Of a stretch of 18,180 nt of DNA, positions 7,037 through 14,128 are shown piece by piece; positions within the stretch are counted from its first letter, which is position 1, and each line of letters opens with the position of its first letter. Where the stretch lies: contig JAITRV010000321.1 of the NCBI GenBank assembly GCA_031288215.1, positions 1 to 18,180 of the forward strand. The letters are read 5' to 3'. This DNA comes from Spirochaetaceae bacterium (lineage in GTDB: Bacteria; Spirochaetota; Spirochaetia; Treponematales; Breznakiellaceae). The position numbers were made by a program, and so were the translations under genes. The notes beneath the pieces are model-generated. The model searched no databases. It saw only the letters and a list, made by a program, of their open reading frames with translations, and had not been told where the DNA came from.

Positions 7037-9081
7037 CAGAGTTTAATGCTTCCTAAAAATAAATCCTTATCCGCGGAGGAGGTCCCTATATACACTTCAT
7101 ATTTCATGTGTTCAAGCTCGAAGGTTCCTTTGGCGGTATTATAATACCTCAGTCTTTCCACCGGGCATGCTATAAAAACCCGCTTCTCTTCCCGCGCTTT
7201 TAAATGCACCCTGGAAAATCCGCACAGTGTTTTTACCGGACGGTCAATCTTTGAATGCTTAAAACCGGCATACATTTGTACTACCTCATCGCCGTCCATG
7301 CCGCCGGAATTGTGTACGGTACAGGATGCGGTGATAGTTTTTCCGTCGGTTTCAAAACAGGGGGAGCTTATTTTGAACGAAGTATAGGAAAGACCAAATC
7401 CATAAGGCAAAAGGGGCGCGACGCCTTCTTTTTCCAGTTTCCGGTAGCCATGATAATAATCGTACCATTGCGTTTCCGTATCCCAGTTGATCCGGGGAAG
7501 GTCCGCTTCCCTGACAGGGAGAACAAAGGGAAGTTTCCCCCCGGGACTGAGCTTCCCCAAAAGGATCTCCGCAATCGCGGTGCCCCCTTCCTGTCCCGGA
7601 TAATAAGCCATCAATATGGAGGAAACAGCGTCTTTCCAGCCGGTAATCAGAATCGTACCGCCGCCGATGAGGATCACTGCGGATCGTTTATTCTCCGGCC
7701 CGGCGCCGCGGATCATTTCTATTTCATCTTCATGGAGGGAAAGGCCCCTGGTACGGTCTCCGATACATGTTGTTTGAGGGTACGCATACTCCCCCTCGTC
7801 CAGATGATCATAACCTGCCACAAAGATGACCGCATCCGATTCCCGGGCCAATTTTTTCCCATGCGCGCTATTGGATCCCATATAAAAAACAATCTCCGTG
7901 TCCGGCGCCGCTTTTTCAAGCCCTTCAAGAATAGTAACCGTATGGGCCGGAAATACCTTGCTTGATCCATTGTCCCCCAGGTTTTCCCGGTTCCCCAGCC
8001 GGCCAATCAGGGCCAGCCGTTTGAGCTTCCGGGGATCCAGGGGCAGGGCGTGATGGCGGTTCTGCAGCAGGGTTATGCCTTCCCTGGCGGATTGGAGGGC
8101 CAGGGCCCGGTGTTTTTTGCATCCCAAAACTTTTTGAGGGCTCTCATCTTTTTTCCGTCCTTCCTCAAAGGTGATGACCGTTCTTATAATGCGCAGGGCC
8201 GAATCATCGATCCGTTCTTCAGCTACACGTCCGTCCCGTACTGCCTGGATGAGCTTGTCTCCAAAGTGGATGGTACAGCACATCTCCAGATCCTGCCCCG
8301 CGTTTGCCGCCTGGACCGTATCACTCATGCCCGAGATGAAATCGCTCAATACGAAACCGTCAAAATCCCATTCCTCCTTAAGAACCCGGCGGAGCAAATA
8401 ATCGTTTTGTCCGCAGCAGATTCCCCTGAACCGGTTGTAAGCGCTCATGATGGAAGCAGCGCCGGCATCGACGCAGTCTTTAAAATGGGGCAGGAACACT
8501 TCCCGTTCAGTCCGGGGATCACAATCGATGCTTACCTTAAAACGGCTTATCTCCATGGAATTGAAGGCGTAATGTTTGACACAGGCCATCACCTGTTCGC
8601 TTTGCACCCCTTCCACCAGAGCGGCCCCCATCGTTCCCAGGGCAACGCTGTCCTCCCCGTAGGTCTCCTGGCTGCGGCCCCATCCGGGATGCCAGGGTAA
8701 ATTGACGCATACGCCGGCAAAGAGGTTTCCTCCCCAGGCTTTAACTTCCCTGCCGATGGCCTTTCCGATGCTCCTTTCCAGGGCCGGGTCAAACCCGGCT
8801 CCCCGGCAGAGGGGAACGGGGAAGCAGGTGCTTTTGCCGATACCGCAGACGACTCCCCGGGGGCCGTCGCAGAACATCAGCGGCGGGAGGCCGGTTTTTT
8901 CCGAACCTCCCGCGGGGTAGGGGCTTTCGTTATAATGGCTGCCTTTAGCTATCAAAGGTCCCAACAGATCTTCCAGCTTGGTGGACCCGCTCATGAGGCG
9001 GACTTTTTCTTCCGTACTGAGCCGGTTCAGGAGTTCTATGGCTTTTGGCGTATTGGCAAGACGTTTTTGCTTAAAATTCAT
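7036..9081 (-). CDS. Glycoside hydrolase family 3 (beta-glucosidase or beta-xylosidase-like), copy 1
   Basis: GH3 enzymes release terminal beta-linked glucose, xylose or related sugars with retention of configuration. From ATG 9081 the protein is 681 residues. The start was chosen because GGAGGGG lies 5 nt upstream; the longer frame to 9120 has no ribosome site. The TIM-barrel domain carries CDGPRGVVC, GRSQETYGED, KHYAFNSME and the nucleophile motif GFVLSDF (Asp247). The alpha/beta sandwich contains a DEGEY loop that probably supplies the acid/base Glu. A fibronectin III-like domain follows (GDEVVQMYAG, DRPVKTLCGFSRV). There is no signal peptide, so the enzyme is probably cytosolic. It is clearly related to the second GH3 gene at 14129. 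It is first in a leftward operon with the AraC gene. The sugar specificity cannot be read from sequence. Confidence 0.93.
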   Translation of the reverse strand: MNFKQKRLANTPKAIELLNRLSTEEKVRLMSGSTKLEDLLGPLIAKGSHYNESPYPAGGSEKTGLPPLMFCDGPRGVVCGIGKSTCFPVPLCRGAGFDPALERSIGKAIGREVKAWGGNLFAGVCVNLPWHPGWGRSQETYGEDSVALGTMGAALVEGVQSEQVMACVKHYAFNSMEISRFKVSIDCDPRTEREVFLPHFKDCVDAGAASIMSAYNRFRGICCGQNDYLLRRVLKEEWDFDGFVLSDFISGMSDTVQAANAGQDLEMCCTIHFGDKLIQAVRDGRVAEERIDDSALRIIRTVITFEEGRKKDESPQKVLGCKKHRALALQSAREGITLLQNRHHALPLDPRKLKRLALIGRLGNRENLGDNGSSKVFPAHTVTILEGLEKAAPDTEIVFYMGSNSAHGKKLARESDAVIFVAGYDHLDEGEYAYPQTTCIGDRTRGLSLHEDEIEMIRGAGPENKRSAVILIGGGTILITGWKDAVSSILMAYYPGQEGGTAIAEILLGKLSPGGKLPFVLPVREADLPRINWDTETQWYDYYHGYRKLEKEGVAPLLPYGFGLSYTSFKISSPCFETDGKTITASCTVHNSGGMDGDEVVQMYAGFKHSKIDRPVKTLCGFSRVHLKAREEKRVFIACPVERLRYYNTAKGTFELEHMKYEVYIGTSSADKDLFLGSIKL

Positions 9082-9151
9082 GGTCCCCTCCGAATAAGAC
9101 ATTGTAAAACGGTTATTCATTTTTGTCGAGTTTATTGAGCAATTTAATCTA

Positions 9152-9165
9152 AATTATGCATAATT
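9152..9165. promoter_or_regulatory. 14-bp perfect palindrome, candidate operator
   Basis: AATTATGCATAATT reads the same on both strands and overlaps the end of the adjacent AATTTA-ATC-TAAATT inverted repeat. It lies about 70 nt from the GH3 copy 1 start and may overlap the leftward promoter (TTGGAC on the minus strand lies some 15-20 nt further upstream). A dimeric repressor could bind here, but no such regulator is encoded in the window. Confidence 0.4.
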
Positions 9166-9204
9166 CGCCATTTTTTTGTCCAAAATTGATATAAATTTTC
9201 TTCG

Positions 9205-9243
9205 AATATGATAACATTCTTGAAACAGGGCATAATATGATAA
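9205..9243. promoter_or_regulatory. Paired direct repeats AATATGATAA, candidate AraC-family sites
   Basis: Two identical 10-mers start at 9205 and 9234, 29 nt apart. AraC-family proteins bind direct-repeat half-sites upstream of target promoters, so these are the best visible candidates for the local regulator. The 29-nt period is longer than the 21 nt of the classic ara sites, and each repeat also contains a TATGAT that could be a -10 box. Confidence 0.35.
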
Positions 9244-9351
9244 AGCTCAAGTCCGCCTATTCCGGCGCCGTGTTACGGAGCTGTTTGGCATATCACGATT
9301 GTGCCTGCGGGTGCAGGTAAACCGTTTTATAATCTTAAGGAGGAAGAAAGA

Positions 9352-10494
9352 ATGAACGCTCAAAGAATGATGATGTTCTCATTGGTTTTCGCCGTGGCAG
9401 GTTTCGCTTTTGCCGGCGGCACGCAGGATGGATCAACGGCTGACAAAAAGCTGGTTATTGGATTCAATAACTACCTGCAGGGTAATTATTCCCTCGACAT
9501 CCTTGAAAAGAGTTTCAAGGCGACCTGTGATGCCCTGGGGGTTGAACCCTATGTCTTGAATGACGAGGCGAAACCGGAAAATTCGGCCTCCAATGTCGAT
9601 AACATGATCAACGCCGGTGTTGACGGGATCGTGTTCTTCGGCATCAATGACACGCTGTTTCCGGTTGTGGCAAAGAAATGTACGGACGCAAAAGTCCCCT
9701 TTGTGTTTTTCGATCATATGCCTTCCGATGAAACCCTTGCGCGGGTCATATCGTCTCCTTACTACAAAGGCATTGCCGCAACCGTTGATTACGGAACCGG
9801 TATAAACATTGGGAACTATGCGCTTCAACGGGGCCTCAAGAAAGCGGTGGTCATTACCGGACAACAGGGTGATACAACCCATAGCGCCCGGACCAACGGT
9901 TTTACCGAGACGTTTACAAAGGGCGGCGGCCAGGTTCTCGCCCAGGCTTATGGCCCGGTGGATCTTTCCGGCGCGCTGACCCGGGCGAATGATACCCTTA
10001 CCGCACATCCTGATGCGGATTGTATCTATGCCACCAACGGCGATGTGGGTACCAGTTGCATTGAGGCGCTTTCCAAGCATCCCGCCATGAAGGCGAGTAT
10101 CTTTGTAACGGACCTGGACCCTTCGGTCCTGGCGGGTCTTAAAAAAGGAACCGTTGCCGCCGGTAATGGCGCTCATTGGGTAAACGTTGATTTCGCCACG
10201 GCCCTTCTGGTCAATTCCCTCCGGGGTAATGATATTAAAGACAACGGACAGTCGCCGCGCCTTGTCGTACCGGTTATGACGCTTCCTTCCAATCTCGTCG
10301 ACCTTTATGATACCTATTGGATTCAACAACAGCCGTTCTCCCCGGATGAGATGCGTTCATGGGTCGGTCAAAGTGTTACCATTGACACCTTTAAGAAGGC
10401 GCTGAACGATTACAATATCCAAAACCGTCTTGATGCAAAAGTCAAGCAGGGACTTCTTAAACAAGCCGACTTGGACGCGGCGTTACGGCGGTAA
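9352..10494 (+). CDS. Periplasmic sugar-binding protein of CUT2 ABC importer
   Basis: This is a solute receptor that captures a sugar outside the inner membrane and delivers it to the permease pair encoded next. From ATG 9352 the protein is 380 residues. The start is set by AAGGAGG 8 nt upstream; the GTG at 9301 has no such site. It begins with a signal peptide (hydrophobic core FSLVFAVAGF, likely cut after AFA at residue 21, no lipobox cysteine). The type I fold (Peripla_BP_4, ribose-binding-like) shows VDNMINAGVDGIVFFGIND, VITGQQGDTTHSARTNGF and CIYATNGDVGTSCIEAL. The last 75 or so residues extend beyond the usual end of ribose-binding proteins. A strong terminator hairpin follows directly, which would keep this transcript more abundant than the permease part. 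Ligand unknown. Confidence 0.93.
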   Translation: MNAQRMMMFSLVFAVAGFAFAGGTQDGSTADKKLVIGFNNYLQGNYSLDILEKSFKATCDALGVEPYVLNDEAKPENSASNVDNMINAGVDGIVFFGINDTLFPVVAKKCTDAKVPFVFFDHMPSDETLARVISSPYYKGIAATVDYGTGINIGNYALQRGLKKAVVITGQQGDTTHSARTNGFTETFTKGGGQVLAQAYGPVDLSGALTRANDTLTAHPDADCIYATNGDVGTSCIEALSKHPAMKASIFVTDLDPSVLAGLKKGTVAAGNGAHWVNVDFATALLVNSLRGNDIKDNGQSPRLVVPVMTLPSNLVDLYDTYWIQQQPFSPDEMRSWVGQSVTIDTFKKALNDYNIQNRLDAKVKQGLLKQADLDAALRR

Positions 10495-10509
10495 GTAGCA
10501 TGTAAAAGA

Positions 10510-10540
10510 GTGCGGGGGAAAGTCCCCGCACGTTTTCTTT
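10510..10540 (+). terminator. Rho-independent terminator-like hairpin after binding-protein gene
   Basis: A perfect 8-bp GC-rich stem (GTGCGGGG 10510-10517 with CCCCGCAC 10524-10531) has a 6-nt loop GAAAGT and is followed by GTTTTCTTT. It starts 15 nt after the binding-protein stop and lies ahead of the permease gene. It probably causes partial termination and protects the upstream mRNA, setting receptor above membrane components. Confidence 0.85.
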
Positions 10541-10582
10541 CCCGATCCTGCCGGCATATATACAGGGCATGGTATTCTTGAT

Positions 10583-11575
10583 ATGGATTTGGATGGCTGT
10601 ATGAAATATGTGAATTTAAAGATCAGACAAACCCCGATGGTTGTTACAGGTATAACGGTCGCCGTTATAGTGCTGATCTATGCCGTACTGAATATTGTGA
10701 CCGGCGGAAAATTTCTTGCCGGGTCCAATATTCTTTTTGTCTTATCTGCTTCCGTTGTAACTACCTTTGTTGTTATTGCCTTCTGTTTTATGATTACCAT
10801 GGGATTCATGGATCTTTCCCTGGGATCTATTATGATTTTGGCAAGTAACGCCGGGGGAATTCTTGCGGCGAATCTCCATTGGGGTTATTTTGGATTGATT
10901 TTCGGTTCCGTTGCCGTTGCGGTTTGCCTGGGATTGTTAAATATCAAGCTGATGCTGATGAGTAAAATTCCATCCTGGGTTTTTGGGCTTGGCATTGCAA
11001 TGATCTACGAAGCGATTGGCGCGATGTATAATTCATCACAAATAAAAATAGGCAAACAGGTGGTCAGTCTGGATGCTGTTTGCAGAGAATTGGGATCTCC
11101 CCCGTGGAATCTTATCGTTCTTGCCGCCGCTCTTTTTGTCGCTTATATTATTTTTAATAGAACGTCAATCGGGTTCGGTCTGCGCGCCGTTGGATCTAAC
11201 ACAACCGTCGCGAGAATGATGGGGATTAATATTGATAAGACGATTATCCTTGCGGCTTTATGCGCCGGTTTCTATGCGGGGTTTGCTTCGGCAATCAATG
11301 AAAGTTACGGAAACCGCGTCGGTACCATTACCGGCCTGCAGTCAATCTCGAGTATTTTTACACCCCTGGCGGCATACTTGCTTGCAAAAGCCCTGCAAAA
11401 TATTTTTAATATCGTTATCGGGGCGGTAATGAGCGCGGTATTAATCACATCGATCTTTAATGTCCTTACGCTGTTGGGGGTTCCCTCGGGAACCTGGCAG
11501 GAGGTTGTCATGGGCTGCAGCGTTATAGTCTGCGGCATTTTATCACAACGACGGTTTGAAGGAGTGGTAAAATGA
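10583..11575 (+). CDS. CUT2-type sugar ABC transporter permease 1 (RbsC-like)
   Basis: This is a membrane subunit of the importer. It belongs to the BPD_transp_2 family (ribose/xylose/galactose permeases). The 330-residue protein is almost wholly hydrophobic with about 8-10 membrane segments. Family features include MGFMDLSLGSIMILA near residue 75 and GFGLRAVGSNTTVARMMGI in the cytoplasmic coupling loop near residue 200. Two starts are possible: ATG 10583 (no ribosome site) or ATG 10601 (weak GGATGG just upstream). Its stop overlaps the ATPase start by 4 nt (ATGA). Together with the permease at 13083 it probably forms a heterodimeric channel. Specificity cannot be told from sequence. Confidence 0.92.
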   Translation: MDLDGCMKYVNLKIRQTPMVVTGITVAVIVLIYAVLNIVTGGKFLAGSNILFVLSASVVTTFVVIAFCFMITMGFMDLSLGSIMILASNAGGILAANLHWGYFGLIFGSVAVAVCLGLLNIKLMLMSKIPSWVFGLGIAMIYEAIGAMYNSSQIKIGKQVVSLDAVCRELGSPPWNLIVLAAALFVAYIIFNRTSIGFGLRAVGSNTTVARMMGINIDKTIILAALCAGFYAGFASAINESYGNRVGTITGLQSISSIFTPLAAYLLAKALQNIFNIVIGAVMSAVLITSIFNVLTLLGVPSGTWQEVVMGCSVIVCGILSQRRFEGVVK

Positions 11576-13086
11576 CAGAAAATACGGTCCCTGCCGTGAT
11601 CTTTGCCGCTGAACACATCAAAAAATATTTTGGGCCTACTCACGCGAATGAGGATGTCGAGATCACGATTCATGGCGGTGAAATTCGCGGCCTGATAGGA
11701 GAAAACGGTTCGGGCAAATCAACGCTTATTTCGATAATTGCCGGTATTGCTTTTCCTGATACGGGTTCGATGATAATGAACGGCGCGCCTTATGTGCCGG
11801 AAACGCCGCTGGACGCGGGAAGAAACAAAATAGGTACCGTCGTTCAGGAACTTGGCCTTGTTGACGGCCTTCCCGCCGGAGTAAATATATTTCTGGGCAG
11901 AACGGAACAGTTCACGAAACTGGGTGTCATGGATATGAAGCGGCTTTATACGGAGGCTTCCGATCTTTTTGAAAAATGGGGTTTCAGTAATTTTCCCGTC
12001 AGAAGAATGACGGGAATGCTCTCTATCGAAGAAAAAAAGATTGTCGAATTGATCCGGGCGCTTTCAATAGATCCGAATCTGTTGATTTTGGATGAAATAA
12101 CGCAGGTGCTTTCATTAAATTACCGGCGTATTCTTATTGATATTATCAATAAGATTAAAGCTGCCGGGAAATCGGTTTTGATGGTTACCCACGATGTTGA
12201 AGAAATGGTTGAGCTTTGCGACAGTATTACGATAATGCGGGATGGTAAGGTCGTCGCCGAACGGCAGAGCAGCGAAACATCGCCGGATGAAGTAAAACGC
12301 CTCATGGTAGGCCGTGAACTGAGCGGCTCATATTACCGTAGCGACGCGGAGGATCAATTTGAAGAGACGGTCGTTCTTGAAGCCGAACATCTTGATTCCG
12401 TTTTTTTTCATGATGTCGGCTTCAAGCTGCATAAACGGGAGATACTTGGTTTCTGCGGCCTGTCAGACGCCGGCATCCATGAACTTGCGGAATCACTCTT
12501 TGGCGTGCGTAAGATGAGAAGCGGGACTGTTCGTGTCATGAACACGGCCGCGGTTATAAGAACGCCCATCGAGGCGATGAAGGCAAAAGTCGGTTATGTT
12601 CCGAAAGACCGGGACAAACAGGCGCTTATGGTTGCCGATACGATACTGAATAATGTCTGCCTGCCCGCGGTTGAATTAACGAAAGGAAAACTGGGATTTC
12701 TGAATCCCACCGTTCAACGCGAAGTGAGTAAGAAGGTCATTGAAAAATTCGATGTCAAAACAACCGGATCCGCGCAAATCATGAGCGGCTTGTCCGGCGG
12801 CAACAGGCAGAAAGTGAACCTTGGGCGCTGGCTTATCCAGGATAAAGAGATTTTGTTTCTTGATTGTCCGACCCGGGGCGTAGATGTCGGTATTAAATCA
12901 TATATCTACATGGAGATGCTAAAAGCGAAGGAGCAGGGCATTTCCATCATCGTATTTTCCGATGAGTTGTCTGAATTAATAGGCATGTGTGATACGCTTG
13001 TCGTTATGAAAAGCGGCCAAATCAAGAAAACCATGAGACGGAGCGATGGTTTTACCGAAGAAGCAATTGTTGAGGCGATGCTATGA
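11572..13086 (+). CDS. CUT2-type sugar ABC transporter ATPase, double domain (RbsA-like)
   Basis: This cytoplasmic energy subunit has two fused nucleotide-binding domains in 504 residues, the RbsA/XylG/MglA pattern. Domain 1 has Walker A GENGSGKS (43-50), Walker B LLILDE with Glu175, H-loop His207, and a degenerate signature LSIEEKK (150-156). Domain 2 has no Walker A lysine (GLSDAG, 296-301) but a normal signature LSGGN (407-411). Its Walker B is FLDCP, with Cys432 where the catalytic Glu normally sits. One composite site (domain 1 Walker A/B with domain 2 signature) is therefore intact and the other is dead. A lost second Walker A is normal for this family; the E-to-C change is unusual. It overlaps both neighbours by 4 nt. 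Confidence 0.94.
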   Translation: MTENTVPAVIFAAEHIKKYFGPTHANEDVEITIHGGEIRGLIGENGSGKSTLISIIAGIAFPDTGSMIMNGAPYVPETPLDAGRNKIGTVVQELGLVDGLPAGVNIFLGRTEQFTKLGVMDMKRLYTEASDLFEKWGFSNFPVRRMTGMLSIEEKKIVELIRALSIDPNLLILDEITQVLSLNYRRILIDIINKIKAAGKSVLMVTHDVEEMVELCDSITIMRDGKVVAERQSSETSPDEVKRLMVGRELSGSYYRSDAEDQFEETVVLEAEHLDSVFFHDVGFKLHKREILGFCGLSDAGIHELAESLFGVRKMRSGTVRVMNTAAVIRTPIEAMKAKVGYVPKDRDKQALMVADTILNNVCLPAVELTKGKLGFLNPTVQREVSKKVIEKFDVKTTGSAQIMSGLSGGNRQKVNLGRWLIQDKEILFLDCPTRGVDVGIKSYIYMEMLKAKEQGISIIVFSDELSELIGMCDTLVVMKSGQIKKTMRRSDGFTEEAIVEAML

Positions 13087-14087
13087 AGAAAATAAATAAC
13101 TACTGGGATTTAATCTCAAAACTATTCCCCTTTATCGGGCTGGTGTTGATTATTATTGTTTTTACAATACTGTCGCCGAACAGGCTTTGGCGGATCAACA
13201 ATATCCGCGGCGTCATAAACATGACGATACCGATGGCGATAGGGGCTATGGGTATGGTTTTTGTCGCGTCTCAGGGAAGTACCGATTTAACCCAAGGATC
13301 GCTTCTGGCCCTCTGCGCTTCTTTTGCGGGTCTTGTCAGCACCCAGGCGGGAGCATGGGTATTCGTCCCGCTGGCGCTATTGACCGGACTTGCGGTCGGT
13401 ATTTTTAACGGGGCCGTTTTGGCCTACCTCAAGGTGCCGTCGCTGATGCTTACGTTGGCAATGCTTATAGCGCTGAGGTCGATAGTTCTGTACATCACCA
13501 ATAGCCAGGCGGTGTTCCTCGATCCCGCTATCATTGCCCTGGATGATGTAAAGATTAAATATCCGGTGTTTATTCTGCTTTTCATTGTCATGTGGTATCT
13601 TTTTGACTATACAAAGGCGGGATTTTTTTCACGATGCATCGGTGAGAATCAAACGGTCGGGCAATTCGCCGGTATCCCCGTAAAGAAATATAAAATACTC
13701 GCTTTCGCGCTTTCCGGTTTAATGTCCGCCGTTGTCGGAATTTTCGCCGTAGGAAGCATAGGCGGGGTTGCTGCTACCATGGGGAATTTCTTTGAGCTTC
13801 AGGTAATGACGGCGATGTTTGTCGGCGGCATTCCGGTCCATGGCGGAGCGTCCAGCAAATTTTACAAGATCATCGTCGGTTCTTTAATGCTTGCTTTCTT
13901 GCGGAACGGCCTTGCCATCACCAGAGTCCCCACTGAAATTTCAGAACTGATTCAGGGCATCATGCTGCTGACGGTGGTGTTTATGGGGCTTTATGTAAAC
14001 GAAAAATTCACCGGGTGGCAGGCCTCAGCGGATATAACCGATGTCAAGCGGAAAGATAAAATCCGGTTGAACCATTCGAAGATATAA
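13083..14087 (+). CDS. CUT2-type sugar ABC transporter permease 2 (RbsC-like)
   Basis: The second membrane subunit is 334 residues with a hydrophobic pattern like permease 1 but clearly diverged in sequence. Family features include FVASQGSTDLTQGSLLALCA (near 60-80, the GxDLSxG region), VPSLMLTLAMLIALRS and GENQTVGQFAGIPVKKYK in the coupling loop. ATG 13083 overlaps the ATPase stop by 4 nt, so the three transport genes from permease 1 onward are translationally coupled. Two different permeases rather than one repeated subunit imply a heterodimeric channel. The polar tail after the last membrane segment (from about residue 310) is probably cytoplasmic. Confidence 0.92.
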   Translation: MKKINNYWDLISKLFPFIGLVLIIIVFTILSPNRLWRINNIRGVINMTIPMAIGAMGMVFVASQGSTDLTQGSLLALCASFAGLVSTQAGAWVFVPLALLTGLAVGIFNGAVLAYLKVPSLMLTLAMLIALRSIVLYITNSQAVFLDPAIIALDDVKIKYPVFILLFIVMWYLFDYTKAGFFSRCIGENQTVGQFAGIPVKKYKILAFALSGLMSAVVGIFAVGSIGGVAATMGNFFELQVMTAMFVGGIPVHGGASSKFYKIIVGSLMLAFLRNGLAITRVPTEISELIQGIMLLTVVFMGLYVNEKFTGWQASADITDVKRKDKIRLNHSKI

Positions 14088-14128
14088 AAGATTTTCGAGG
14101 AAGATACAAATTTTTAAGGAGAATCGTA

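Larger units (their letters stand above)
9082..9351. promoter_or_regulatory. Divergent control region between GH3 copy 1 and sugar-binding protein
   Basis: This 270-nt AT-rich gap must hold promoters for both the leftward GH3-AraC operon and the rightward transport operon. It contains a 6-3-6 inverted repeat (9141-9155, AATTTA/TAAATT), a 14-bp perfect palindrome (9152-9165) and a 10-nt direct repeat AATATGATAA at 9205-9214 and 9234-9243. A possible rightward promoter is TTGATA (9186-9191) with TATGAT (9207-9212), spacing 15. Near the gene, a small hairpin CCTGC-GGGT-GCAGG (9304-9317) precedes the ribosome site AAGGAGG (9337-9343). Promoter calls are weak; the repeats are certain. No small gene is evident. 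Confidence 0.6.

Noticed and set aside
8050..8700. 216-codon + strand frame opposite GH3 copy 1
   Set aside because: Antisense to a clear GH3 coding region, no ribosome site and no recognisable domain.
9328..9333. TATAAT just upstream of the binding-protein ribosome site as a promoter
   Set aside because: A perfect -10 hexamer, but the only -35-like element is 23 nt away and the transcript would start in the ribosome site.
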